Assembly: GCF_020991125.1 (NCBI RefSeq)
Contig: NZ_CP087715.1
Span: 4,069,501-4,133,500, forward strand
Reading direction: 5' to 3'
DNA length: 64,000 nucleotides
Origin: Microbulbifer celer
GTDB lineage: Bacteria > Pseudomonadota > Gammaproteobacteria > Pseudomonadales > Cellvibrionaceae
Below, piece by piece: positions 51,764 through 62,494 of this stretch. The position numbers and the translations under genes were made by a program. Numbering within the stretch: position 1 is the stretch's first letter; every line of letters begins with the position of its first letter. A model generated the notes under the pieces. It was not told where the DNA came from. It saw only the letters and a program-made list of their open reading frames with translations, and made no database searches.

Positions 51764-53023
51764 TCAGAGTCCGCTGGTCAGTGCGAGAATAAACAGGTCC
51801 GCCGGCAGCGGCTGACCGTTCACCTCCAGATTGCCACGGTCCAGCTGCAGGTGCATGGTGAGCTCACCATTGTTCTGTAGCAGCAGGCCGTACTGTTTGA
51901 GGGTGTTGGCCTGTATCAGTAGCGGAGATTGCATCACCGCCTGTTCCGCGGCGGTAATATTGGCGCTGCCAGAGAGCGCGTCGAGCCAGAACAGTTGGTC
52001 GTTATTCACCCGGCGCTTGCGCGGCATTCCTTTCCAGTCCACGTCCAGTTGCAACTGCATCGGCCCATTGGCGGTTTCGATATCCAGTTGTTGCTGCATT
52101 TGCAGCGGTCGGTCGAACACCTGTTGCCAGTTACGCTGAGCCGCCGGTGTCAGCAGCAGGCTGTAGAGATAGTGGTGCAGATCGTTATAGCTGATTTGGG
52201 GCAGATTGAGCTGCTGGGTAACGGCACTTGCCGGGGTGGCGGACTGGATTTCGGGCATGGATACGCGGGTGTTGACCCGCAGGGTACGCGCTGCCACCAG
52301 TTCACCGGTATAGTCGAGGGTCACATCGCGCAATTCCAGCGGGCCGGAATCATTGTTGGCCCGCACCAGGGGTAGCGCAATCTTGAGAGTGCCGGCCCCG
52401 GATGGGGCCAGGTTGAAGGTGCCCTGGCCGGATTGCAGGTAGAGTGCCTCGCGGTGGCCATCCATACGCACGAATTCACCCAGCTCGAAGCGGCTGTCCT
52501 GCTGTACACCCCGGTAGTCGGTTACCAATTCTAACCGGGCGCCCTGGAACCGGATCTGCTGGTCGCCTTCGCTGCGATTGATGGGAAGCAGGTGCAGGGT
52601 ATTGGTCACCCGGTTATTGGTACCGACCAGCGTTTCCACCACCAGCGGGCTTTGCTCTATATCGGTACCGATCGGCCCGTAATAGGCTTCGAGCTGACGG
52701 CGCAGTGCCGGTTCCAGTTGCGCTCCGGTAAGGCGGGTTTCCGCGAAGATAATCCCGATACGCGGCCCACTGCCGGTGAACAGCACCGGGCCGTGTTGTA
52801 TGTCGGTATAGGCTTCGGTGGCGCCGTCTTTGCCCTTGAGCAGGGTTAGTGCCTCTGCGCCAAACCAGCCGCGCTCATAACCGGTGAGTTCGATATTGGG
52901 CTGGTTGGCCAGTTGCTGCTGCAGGATCTGTTCGGCCTTCGGGCCGATCAGCCGCGGCGCGATAAGCGCTGCGAGCAGCAATAGGGCTGTCAGGGAAATC
53001 AGGGTGATGCGTAAGAATTTCAT
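51764..53023 (-). CDS. YdgA-family (DUF945) protein
   Basis: A 419-residue protein with an N-terminal signal anchor (MKFLRITLISLTALLLLAAL) and a large extracytoplasmic part. GYERGWFGAEAL near residue 50 and the ordering of later blocks match the YdgA/DUF945 family of periplasmic proteins, whose role is unclear. It lies 75 bp downstream of the liuE stop on the same strand and is unlikely to be part of that pathway. Confidence 0.8.
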   Translation of the reverse strand: MKFLRITLISLTALLLLAALIAPRLIGPKAEQILQQQLANQPNIELTGYERGWFGAEALTLLKGKDGATEAYTDIQHGPVLFTGSGPRIGIIFAETRLTGAQLEPALRRQLEAYYGPIGTDIEQSPLVVETLVGTNNRVTNTLHLLPINRSEGDQQIRFQGARLELVTDYRGVQQDSRFELGEFVRMDGHREALYLQSGQGTFNLAPSGAGTLKIALPLVRANNDSGPLELRDVTLDYTGELVAARTLRVNTRVSMPEIQSATPASAVTQQLNLPQISYNDLHHYLYSLLLTPAAQRNWQQVFDRPLQMQQQLDIETANGPMQLQLDVDWKGMPRKRRVNNDQLFWLDALSGSANITAAEQAVMQSPLLIQANTLKQYGLLLQNNGELTMHLQLDRGNLEVNGQPLPADLFILALTSGL

Positions 53024-53098
53024 GAATCTAATAATCTACCATCGGCGCGGATGCGGAAAATCTGAGCGCCCGATGTTAGCAGATCGGTCTGAATCCCG

Positions 53099-54015
53099 TT
53101 AATCGCCGGCGACGCGCCCGTGCTCGCCGCCGATGGCCCTGGCCACCTTGGAGTTGCTCTCGCGTCCGAGCTCGGCGGAGATGAAGTTGCCTGCTTTCGC
53201 CAGTCGCCCCAGGTCCACCCCGGTATGGATACCGAGGCCGTCGAGCATATACAGCACATCTTCGCTGGCAACATTGCCTGAGGCGCCCCGGGCATAGGGG
53301 CAGCCGCCGAGACCGGCCACCGCCGAGTCCACTACGGTGACGCCCGCCTGCAGTGTGGCGTAGATGTTGGCGAGGGCCTGGCCGTAGGTATCGTGGAAGT
53401 GTACCGCCAGCTTCTCAAGGGGGACCGAGCGGGCCACGGTTTCGATCATCCATCGGGCCTTCTCCGGCGTGCCCACACCGATGGTATCGCCGAGGCTGAT
53501 TTCGTAGCAGCCCATATCCAGCAGCGCCTTGCTGACCTCGGCCACTTTCTCCGCCTTGATGTCACCCTCGTAAGGGCAGCCCAGTACACAGGACACATAA
53601 CCGCGCACGGGGATGCCATCGGCGCGGGCCTGTTCCGCCAGCGGGCGAAAACGTTCCAGGCTCTCCTCGATGGAACAGTTGATGTTTTTGCGAGTAAAGC
53701 TCTCGGAGGCGGCGCCGAACACGGCCACCTCATCCGCGTTGGCCTCCCGCGCGCGCTCGTAGCCCACCATATTGGGGGTGAGGGCACTGTAGGTTACGCC
53801 GGGCTCGCGCCGGATGCCGGCGAGGACTTCTTCACTGGCGGCCATCTGGGGGACCCATTTCGGGCTCACAAAGCTGCCGGCCTCGATTACTCTCAGGCCG
53901 CTGTTGCTGAGCAGATCGATGAGCTTCACCCGCGTCTGCACGGAGATTGGCTGCTTCTCGTTCTGCAGGCCATCGCGCGGGCCCACTTCCACCATTTTGA
54001 CACGATCGGGCAGGC

Positions 54016-54019
<4 letters not shown>
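53099..54019 (-). CDS. liuE: Hydroxymethylglutaryl-CoA lyase
   Basis: A 306-residue TIM-barrel lyase splitting HMG-CoA into acetyl-CoA and acetoacetate, the final step of leucine degradation. [12 protein letters not shown] opens the active site and [19 protein letters not shown] carries the catalytic-Cys signature. It overlaps liuD by four bases (ATGA). The acetoacetate it makes links to bdhA elsewhere in the window. Confidence 0.95.
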
Positions 54020-56016
<1,997 letters not shown>

Positions 56017-56067
56017 AGCTGGCTCTGTTTTGTCTTTCCCGGTTTTCGGGAGCTCTGTTCGGGTGCT

Positions 56068-56188
56068 GTGGCGGCCGGTCACCGGGTGCGGGTTTTCAGG
56101 ACCGCTGCGAGTACATCCATGTACGCTTCGGCGCCGCCATCCATGGCGACGACGATCCTGAAAACCCGCACCCGGTGCCCGGCCTTCG
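56068..56188 (+). repeat. Palindromic element 12 (single copy, inside liu operon)
   Basis: Starts GTGGCGG, ends GGCCTTCG. Twenty-nine-base arms (GGCCGGTCACCGGGTGCGG...) enclose hairpins TACATCCATGTA and CGCCATCCATGGCG. It lies in the liuC-liuD gap, 52 bp before liuD. Confidence 0.92.
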
Positions 56189-56216
56189 ATTTGAATATCT
56201 GTACTTCGTAAGTTTT

Positions 56217-56247
56217 GTAGGGTGGATAAGCGAAGCGCATCCACCAA
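56217..56247. repeat. Short GGTGGAT/ATCCACC hairpin repeat
   Basis: GTAGGGTGGATAAGCGAAG continues into a perfect GGTGGAT/ATCCACC stem. It resembles a hairpin motif often seen in proteobacterial intergenic regions and is unrelated to the palindromic element family. It is directly after the liuC stop. Confidence 0.5.
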
Positions 56248-56255
56248 CCCGAGGC

Positions 56256-57053
56256 TTATTCCTCGTTGGTGTTCATCCAGCTGGGCGCACGCTTTTCCAA
56301 AAACGCACTCAACCCTTCCTGCCCTTCCGGCGAAACCCGCACCGCCGCAATCAGGGCGCTGGTCTGCCCCTGCAGCTCCTCATTGATCACCCGGTTGGAC
56401 ATGGACATGGCCAGTTGCTTGGCCATGGTGACCGCGTTGGGGCCGTTGTCGATAATGCTGTTCACCAATTTCTGAACCGTCAGGTCCAGCTCGCCTTCCG
56501 CAACCACCTCAGACACCAGACCAATTTCCTGCGCGCGCTCGGCAGTAAAACGCTCGGCGGTGACGAAGTAGCGGCGCGCCTGGCGGGTGCCGATGGCGTT
56601 GATGACGTAAGGGCTGATGGTGGCCGGCAGCAGGCCGATTTTTACTTCGCTCAGGCAGAAGCTGGCGCGCTCGGCGGCGACGGCGATGTCGCAGCAGCTG
56701 ACCAGACCCACCGCACCGCCGAACGCGGCGCCCTGTACGCGGGCGATGGTGGGGGCGGGGAAGTTGTCGAGTTTGTGCAGCATGGCGGCGAGGGTGGCGG
56801 CGTCGGTGCGATTCTGCTCTTCGCTGTAGTCCGCCATGCGCTTCATCCAGTTGAGGTCGGCGCCGGCGGAGAAATTTTTGCCGTTGGAGGCGAGGATCAG
56901 CGCGCGCACGCCGCCACTTTGAGCGAGTTTGTCGAAGGTTTCGCCCAGCTGGCGAATCAGGTCGTCGTCGAAGGCGTTGTGAATTTCCGGGCGGTTGAGG
57001 GTAACCGTCGCGACGCCTTCGTTGTCGATTTCGCACAGCATTTTTTCGGTCAT
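56256..57053 (-). CDS. liuC: Methylglutaconyl-CoA hydratase (enoyl-CoA hydratase family)
   Basis: A 265-residue crotonase-fold enzyme hydrating 3-methylglutaconyl-CoA to HMG-CoA. Oxyanion-hole segments SAGADLNWMKRM and GAAFGGAVGLVSCCDI are intact. The ATG at 57053 has GAGAAC upstream; a TTG five codons earlier is less likely. Order in the operon (B-C-D-E) fits the role. Confidence 0.93.
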   Translation of the reverse strand: MTEKMLCEIDNEGVATVTLNRPEIHNAFDDDLIRQLGETFDKLAQSGGVRALILASNGKNFSAGADLNWMKRMADYSEEQNRTDAATLAAMLHKLDNFPAPTIARVQGAAFGGAVGLVSCCDIAVAAERASFCLSEVKIGLLPATISPYVINAIGTRQARRYFVTAERFTAERAQEIGLVSEVVAEGELDLTVQKLVNSIIDNGPNAVTMAKQLAMSMSNRVINEELQGQTSALIAAVRVSPEGQEGLSAFLEKRAPSWMNTNEE

Positions 57054-57104
57054 GGTGTTCTCGCTCAAAATTGGTTCTTAATTCGGGGCTTTGAAGCAGG
57101 TCCG

Positions 57105-57225
57105 GTGGCGGTCCTGCCAGCGTGGCTACTTTGCGGGACACGCTGTGAATACATCCCTGTACGCTCTGCACCGGCATCCATGCCGGTGAAGGTCCCGCAA
57201 AGTAGCCACGCTAGCAGAACCTTCC
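57105..57225 (+). repeat. Palindromic element 13 (inside liu operon)
   Basis: Starts GTGGCGG, ends ACCTTCC. Perfect 21-base arms (AGCGTGGCTACTTTGCGGGA plus C) enclose TACATCCCTGTA and CACCGGCATCCATGCCGGTG hairpins. It lies between liuB and liuC. Confidence 0.92.
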
Positions 57226-57253
57226 CATCGAGTGCATTACCCTGAATCGGGTA

Positions 57254-58861
57254 TTACATCCGGAAGACCCCGAACTTCGTCTCCTCGGGCTCTTTATGCG
57301 TGGCCGCAGCAAGGCACAACCCCAGTACCTGACGGGTATCCTTCGGATCAATCACGCCGTCATCCCACAAGCGCGCCGACGCGTAATAGGGGTGTCCCTG
57401 GTGCTCGTAGTCGTCGATGATCGGCTGCTTGAACCTGGCGATGTCTTCCTCGCTCCACTCCTCGCCCTTTGCGGTCATCTGGTCTTTTTTCACCTGCGCC
57501 AACACGCCCGCGGCCTGCTCACCGCCCATCACGGAAATGCGTGCATTGGGCCACATAAACAGGAAATTGGGATCGTAGGCGCGGCCGCACATGCCGTAGT
57601 TGCCGGCACCGAAAGAGCCGCCGATCAAGATGGTGATCTTCGGCACCCTGGCGGTGGCGACCGCGGTCACCATCTTGGCACCGTGCTTCGCGATACCGCC
57701 GGCTTCATACTGCTTGCCCACCATAAAACCGGTGATGTTCTGCAGGAATACCAGTGGAATATTGCGCTGCGCACACAGCTCGATAAAGTGCGCACCTTTC
57801 TGCGCACTCTCGGCAAACAGGATACCGTTGTTGGCCACAATGCCCACCGGATAGCCGTGAATACGCGCAAAGCCGGTCACGAGCGTCGTGCCGTACAGTG
57901 CCTTGAATTCATCAAACTCGGAACCATCCACCACCCGCGCGATGATCTCGCGTACATCGAATGGCTGGCGGGAATCCTTCGGCACAATGCCGTAGATTTC
58001 TTCCGGTGGATAAATCGGCTCGACCGGCTTCTGCACATCCAGCCCCGGATTTTTCACCCGGTTCAGCCGCGCCACCGAATTGCGCGCAATCTCCAGCGCG
58101 TGGGTATCATTATTGGCAAAGTGGTCGGAAACCCCCGAAGTCTTGCAGTGCACCTCCGCACCACCCAGCTCTTCGGCTGAAACCTCCTCTCCGGTCGCCG
58201 CCTTCACCAGCGGCGGGCCCGCCAGGAAGATCGTCGCCCGCTCCTTCACCATGATGGACTCATCCGCCATCGCCGGCACATAAGCACCACCGGCGGTACA
58301 GCTGCCCATCACCACCGCAATCTGCGGAATATTTTGCGCAGACAGATTTGCCTGGTTGAAGAAAATACGCCCGAAGTGTTCCCGATCCGGGAACACTTCA
58401 TCCTGACGCGGCAGGTTGGCACCGCCGGAATCCACCAGGTAAATACACGGCAGATTGTTCTGCTCAGCAATCGCCTGCGCGCGCAGATGCTTTTTCACCG
58501 TGAGCGGATAGTAGGTACCACCTTTCACCGTCGCATCGTTGGCCACGATCACACAGGGCTGACCGGCAACGGTACCGATACCGGTCAGAATCCCCGCCGC
58601 GGGCACATCTTCGCCGTACACGTCGTATGCGGCCAGTTGGGAAAACTCCAGAAACGGACTGCCCGGGTCCAGCAGGGTGTCAATACGCTCACGGGGTAAC
58701 AGCTTGCCGCGAGAAACATGTTTCTCCCGCGCGCGCTCGCTGCCACCTTTGGCGATGGTTTCCAGTTTCTCTCGCAGATCGTCGACGATCTTCTGCATCT
58801 GCTCGCGGTTTTCCGCAAACGCCGGATCGCGGGAATTTATCTTGCTCTGAATCTGATTCAT
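57254..58861 (-). CDS. liuB: Methylcrotonyl-CoA carboxylase beta subunit
   Basis: A 535-residue carboxyltransferase subunit. It carries the crotonase-like pair of domains with acyl-CoA and biotin oxyanion glycines in [16 protein letters not shown] and [16 protein letters not shown]. The ATG at 58861 matches the usual LiuB length; a TTG five codons earlier is possible. It works with LiuD to carboxylate methylcrotonyl-CoA. Confidence 0.94.
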   Translation of the reverse strand: MNQIQSKINSRDPAFAENREQMQKIVDDLREKLETIAKGGSERAREKHVSRGKLLPRERIDTLLDPGSPFLEFSQLAAYDVYGEDVPAAGILTGIGTVAGQPCVIVANDATVKGGTYYPLTVKKHLRAQAIAEQNNLPCIYLVDSGGANLPRQDEVFPDREHFGRIFFNQANLSAQNIPQIAVVMGSCTAGGAYVPAMADESIMVKERATIFLAGPPLVKAATGEEVSAEELGGAEVHCKTSGVSDHFANNDTHALEIARNSVARLNRVKNPGLDVQKPVEPIYPPEEIYGIVPKDSRQPFDVREIIARVVDGSEFDEFKALYGTTLVTGFARIHGYPVGIVANNGILFAESAQKGAHFIELCAQRNIPLVFLQNITGFMVGKQYEAGGIAKHGAKMVTAVATARVPKITILIGGSFGAGNYGMCGRAYDPNFLFMWPNARISVMGGEQAAGVLAQVKKDQMTAKGEEWSEEDIARFKQPIIDDYEHQGHPYYASARLWDDGVIDPKDTRQVLGLCLAAATHKEPEETKFGVFRM

Positions 58862-58898
58862 AAAAAACGAGGCCAATCCGTAGTCAGAACCTGGATGC

Positions 58899-59017
58899 GA
58901 AGGTGCTGATGCCGGTGCGTGTTTGCCAGATCTTCAAAAACAGGATGTTTTTGCAGAGCCCCCATGGATGGGTTCACGGCGTGTCTGGCAAACACGCACC
59001 GGCAGCAGCGCCGCCAC
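58899..59017 (-). repeat. Palindromic element 14 (inside liu operon)
   Basis: Perfect 21-base arms (TGCCGGTGCGTGTTTGCCAG plus A) enclose an AAAAACAGGATGTTTTT hairpin and CCCATGGATGGG. Left end GAAGG, right end GCCGCCAC. It lies between liuA and liuB. Confidence 0.92.
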
Positions 59018-59033
59018 AAGAATTAAAAAAGAA

Positions 59034-60203
59034 TCAACGGGTCTCGTTAAACAGCTCGCGACCAATCAACATACGACGGATCTCGGAAGTGCCCGCGCCA
59101 ATCTCATACAGCTTTGCGTCGCGGAGCAGGCGCCCAGTGGCGTATTCGTTGATATAACCGTTACCGCCCAAAGTCTGAATCGCCTGCAGTGCCATCTGCG
59201 TCGCACGCTCCGCAGTAAACAGGATTACCGCCGCAGAATCCTTGCGCGAATCCTCACCGCGGTCACAGGCACGGGCCACCGCATACAGATACGCACGGCT
59301 CGCATTGAGATCCGCATACATGTCCGCCAGCTTGCCCTGCATCAACTGGAACTCACCAATCGCCTTACCAAACTGCTTGCGCTCGTGCACGTAAGGCACA
59401 ACGATATCCATACACGCCTGCATAATCCCCACCGGGCCGCCCGACAGGATCGTACGCTCGTAATCCAGACCGCTCATCAACACGCGCACACCGCCGTTCA
59501 GCTCGCCCAGAATATTCTCCTCCGGCACCTCACAGTCCTCAAACACCAGCTCACAGGTGTTCGAGCCCCGCATTCCCAGCTTGTCCAGCTTCTGCGCCTG
59601 CGAGAACCCCTTGAAACCGCGCTCAACGATAAACGCCGTAATGCCACCGGAACTGATACCCGGCTCGGTGCGCGCATAGATCACATAAGTGTGTGCATCC
59701 GGGCCATTGGTGATCCACATCTTGTTGCCGTTCAGGATATAACGGTCACCCTTCTTCTCCGCCTTCAGCTGCAGACTCACCACATCGGAGCCGGAGTTCG
59801 GCTCACTCATCGCCAGCGCACCGATATGTTCACCGGAACACAGCTTCGGCAGATACTTCGCCTTCTGCTCCGGCGACCCGTTCTTGCGGATCTGGTTTAC
59901 ACACAGGTTGGAGTGGGCGCCGTAGGAAAGGCCGACCGACGCGGACGCCCGGGAAATCTCCTCCATCGCCACCGCATGGGCCAGATAGCCCATATTGGAG
60001 CCACCGAACTCCTCCTCCACAGTCATGCCCAGCAGACCCAGCTCACCGAACTTCTTCCACATATCGGCCGGGAACAGATTGTCCTCATCGATCTGCGCTG
60101 CGCGCGGGGCCAGTTCTGCCTGACAGAACTTGTAGACCATATCCCGCAGCATTTCGATGTCTTCACCGAGGCCGAAGTTGAGGGTTGGGTAAGGCGTATT
60201 CAT
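59034..60203 (-). CDS. liuA: Isovaleryl-CoA dehydrogenase
   Basis: A 389-residue acyl-CoA dehydrogenase. The catalytic glutamate lies in [12 protein letters not shown], the position specific to isovaleryl-CoA dehydrogenases; FAD/CoA segments ([16 protein letters not shown]-like [12 protein letters not shown]) are intact. It is the first enzyme of the liu pathway, next to liuR. Confidence 0.95.
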   Translation of the reverse strand: MNTPYPTLNFGLGEDIEMLRDMVYKFCQAELAPRAAQIDEDNLFPADMWKKFGELGLLGMTVEEEFGGSNMGYLAHAVAMEEISRASASVGLSYGAHSNLCVNQIRKNGSPEQKAKYLPKLCSGEHIGALAMSEPNSGSDVVSLQLKAEKKGDRYILNGNKMWITNGPDAHTYVIYARTEPGISSGGITAFIVERGFKGFSQAQKLDKLGMRGSNTCELVFEDCEVPEENILGELNGGVRVLMSGLDYERTILSGGPVGIMQACMDIVVPYVHERKQFGKAIGEFQLMQGKLADMYADLNASRAYLYAVARACDRGEDSRKDSAAVILFTAERATQMALQAIQTLGGNGYINEYATGRLLRDAKLYEIGAGTSEIRRMLIGRELFNETR

Positions 60204-60252
60204 GGGCTGCTCCGCAATGAATCAGTCAGAGGTATTTGAAATCAGATTTGTT

Positions 60253-60645
60253 TCAGTCACTTTGTTCTTTCAGCGCCGCCCGGGCACGGGCGGTGGCATC
60301 ATCCAGCTGCGCGAGCATCTTCTCGATATCCCGCTGCTGCTGGCGCAACTGTTGCCGTTTGGCGTCGATCCGGTCGAGGAGGCGGTTGAGCTGCTCCACA
60401 TTGCCGCCGGCCGGGTCGTACATGTCGATGATTTCCCGGCTTTCATCCAGCGAGAACCCCAGGCGCTTGCCGCGCAGGATCAGCTTCAGGCGCACCCGGT
60501 CTTCCGGCCGGTACACCCGCGTCTGTCCCCGTCGCTCCGGGCTGATCAGCCCCTTGTCTTCATAGAAGCGGATAGTGCGGGTAGTAATCCCGAACTCCCG
60601 GGCCAGCTCGGAGATGCTGTAACTGTCGGCGGCAGTAGTGCTCAT
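60253..60645 (-). CDS. liuR: MerR-family regulator of leucine degradation
   Basis: A 130-residue MerR protein. The HTH YSISELAREFGITTRTIRFYEDKGLISPERRGQTRVY is typical; a short dimerising coiled coil follows and there is no Cys-type metal site. It heads the liu operon and a perfect palindrome lies 50 bp upstream, so it likely senses branched-chain acyl-CoA and controls its own operon. Confidence 0.93.
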   Translation of the reverse strand: MSTTAADSYSISELAREFGITTRTIRFYEDKGLISPERRGQTRVYRPEDRVRLKLILRGKRLGFSLDESREIIDMYDPAGGNVEQLNRLLDRIDAKRQQLRQQQRDIEKMLAQLDDATARARAALKEQSD

Positions 60646-60694
60646 GATGCTGCGGTGCTCATAGGGCCATTCCTTAGATCTGTCCGAAGTCTAG

Positions 60695-60722
60695 TTGACG
60701 TTTACGTTAACGTAAACGTCAA
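60695..60722. promoter_or_regulatory. Perfect 28-bp palindrome, LiuR operator
   Basis: The half site is TTGACGTTTACGTT, followed by its exact complement. LiuR-type sites in other proteobacteria share the TTTACGTnnACGTAAA core. On the minus strand a promoter TTTACG-N17-TAGACT (60711-60716 and 60688-60693) overlaps it. Confidence 0.9.
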
Positions 60723-60891
60723 TCTGGGCCAATCTGTGACTGAAATTGACTAAAGCGTTCTCTGGCCAGCTGCGCAGGTTGGCGAAAAATTTATCTCAGG
60801 TTTTATGTAAGGTTTTTGGCCGGCTGGGTACAGTAGAAATCATTACCTGCCGCGACGCGGCCAGGACGTTAACGGATGGAAGAGCAATAAC

Positions 60892-61389
60892 TTGGACGCG
60901 CGCGAGCAGATTTTTCAGCAATTGGTCGAGGACTGTGGTGGCGGCATTGCGCGTCTGGCTGGCAGTTATGTGCGCAACCGGGCGGAGCGGGAGGACCTGA
61001 CACAGGAAATCTGGTTGGCCATCTGGCGGGCGCTGCCAGAGTTCCGCGGGGATTCGAGTGTGCGCACCTTTGCCTATCGGATTGCCCACAACCGCAGCGT
61101 CACCCAGCTCGCCCGCCGGCGCGACAGTGCTGATAGTGATCAGTTGGACGCGGTGCCCGACGAGCGCCCGGGCCCGGAAGCGGATCTGATGCAGCACCGG
61201 AACGCGGAGCGATTGATGCGCGCTGTGTCGCTGCTGCCACTGGGCATGCGTCAGGCATTGACCCTGCGCTTTGAGGGCTTGAGTTACAGTGAAATCTCCG
61301 ACGTACTGGGGATCAGCGAATCCAACGTGGCCGTGCGCCTGAACCGCGCCCGCGAGCGACTGAACGCAAAACTGAGTGATGCGGTATGA
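60892..61389 (+). CDS. ECF-type RNA polymerase sigma factor
   Basis: A 165-residue sigma factor. Region 2 is EDLTQEIWLAIWRALPEFRGDSSVRTFAYRIAHN and region 4 is LTLRFEGLSYSEISDVLGISESNVAVRLNRARERL. The apparent start is TTG with GGAAGAG upstream. It overlaps the next membrane-protein gene by four bases, suggesting a sigma/anti-sigma pair. Confidence 0.9.
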   Translation: MDAREQIFQQLVEDCGGGIARLAGSYVRNRAEREDLTQEIWLAIWRALPEFRGDSSVRTFAYRIAHNRSVTQLARRRDSADSDQLDAVPDERPGPEADLMQHRNAERLMRAVSLLPLGMRQALTLRFEGLSYSEISDVLGISESNVAVRLNRARERLNAKLSDAV

Positions 61390-62024
61390 GTAACAGAAAA
61401 ACCGGCCACCCGATCGGCGGGCATGGCGAAAACGATGGGCTGCAGGCACTGGCGGATATCTGGCAGCAGACACCGGTCGCGGTACCTGTGCCCGAGGTCA
61501 TCCGTGCCAGGATTCGCCAGCAGGAGCGCCGTATGCGTGTATTTGCCGTGCTTGAATGGGCCGGATCAATCGCGGTGGGGATCGGCGGTGTCTATCTGAT
61601 GATGAACAGTGGTATGCGCGATGCCCCGTGGCGCGCGCTGTTGGTGCTCGTGCTGTTGACCCTGGCGATGGCCTTTTCGGTCTCCAATCGTCAGGGCGTG
61701 TGGGATCCATTGGAGGAGTCTATCCGTGGCTACCTGGACCTCGCGCGACTGCGGCTGGTGCGCAAGCGACGCATGCTCCGTTTTGCCTGGCTGCTATTTG
61801 TCGCGGAACTGGGCATCTTTGCGGTGTGGCAGTGGTTGTCGCAATTTGGCTGGCTGGAACCGATTTTTGTCGGCGACGGCAAGTCTGCCATCAGCTGGAT
61901 ACTCATCTTTGCGCTGGGTATGGCAACCTGGAGTGTATGGTACTGGTGGCGCATCAAGAGTTGCGAACAGCAGATAGCCGAATGGCAAAATGATAGTTTT
62001 GAAGTGCAGAAAAATAAATTGTAA
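61386..62024 (+). CDS. Membrane protein, likely partner (anti-sigma) of the ECF factor
   Basis: A 212-residue protein with a soluble N-terminus (about 45 residues, LQALADIWQQTPVAVPVPEVIRARIRQQE) and four helices. Translational coupling (ATGA) with the sigma gene and membrane location suggest an anti-sigma role. No zinc-type HxxxCxxC motif is seen, so it would be an atypical anti-sigma. Confidence 0.65.
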   Translation: MSNRKTGHPIGGHGENDGLQALADIWQQTPVAVPVPEVIRARIRQQERRMRVFAVLEWAGSIAVGIGGVYLMMNSGMRDAPWRALLVLVLLTLAMAFSVSNRQGVWDPLEESIRGYLDLARLRLVRKRRMLRFAWLLFVAELGIFAVWQWLSQFGWLEPIFVGDGKSAISWILIFALGMATWSVWYWWRIKSCEQQIAEWQNDSFEVQKNKL

Positions 62025-62100
62025 GAAACCGGGTTGCGCCGGTACTACCACAAGGGTCGATCATTCTTTAATAATTTCAATCAATAATGAGACTGAAACT

Positions 62101-62391
62101 ATGTTGTCGAACCTTGAACAAAAATTTTCCGAATATCTCGACCTGTTTACACAAATGGATCCGATTCAGGCCATCACTCTTGTGGTGTTATTTTTTGCCA
62201 TCTGGTTTTTGCCAAGTCTGCTGGCGATTTTTTTCAATCGCGGTCACCTGGGGAAAATCTTCCTTGCAAATATTCCGGCAGGGCTTTCGTGGATCGCTTG
62301 GGTTGCCCTGCTGGTGTGGGCATCCACCGGCAAGATGAGCGGGAAGCTGGCAAAAAAGTACGGCTCTGCGTCATCGTCATCTGAGGCATAA
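62101..62391 (+). CDS. Small membrane protein resembling superinfection immunity family
   Basis: A 96-residue protein with a short amphipathic N-terminus and two helices (AITLVVLFFAIWFLPSLLAIFF and FLANIPAGLSWIAWVALLVWA). The layout LPSLLAIFFNRGHLGKIFLANI...SWIAWVALLVW resembles the small PF14373 superinfection-immunity family. It follows the ECF pair and is more A/T-rich than its neighbours. The role in a non-phage setting is unknown. Confidence 0.6.
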   Translation: MLSNLEQKFSEYLDLFTQMDPIQAITLVVLFFAIWFLPSLLAIFFNRGHLGKIFLANIPAGLSWIAWVALLVWASTGKMSGKLAKKYGSASSSSEA

Positions 62392-62429
62392 AAAAACAGA
62401 AGGTATGCCGGGGCTGAGCAGTCCGATAG

Positions 62430-62474
62430 GCTCACCTTCGCCTGCGCGCAATCTCACTGTAGGCAAAGGTGAGC
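62430..62474. terminator. Inverted repeat after hutH
   Basis: Fourteen-base arms (GCTCACCTTCGCCT and its complement, one mismatch) enclose 17 bases. It lies just downstream of hutH but lacks an adjacent T run on either strand, so it is only a possible terminator. Confidence 0.4.
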
Positions 62475-62494
62475 GAGTCCGCATGAACCAATAG

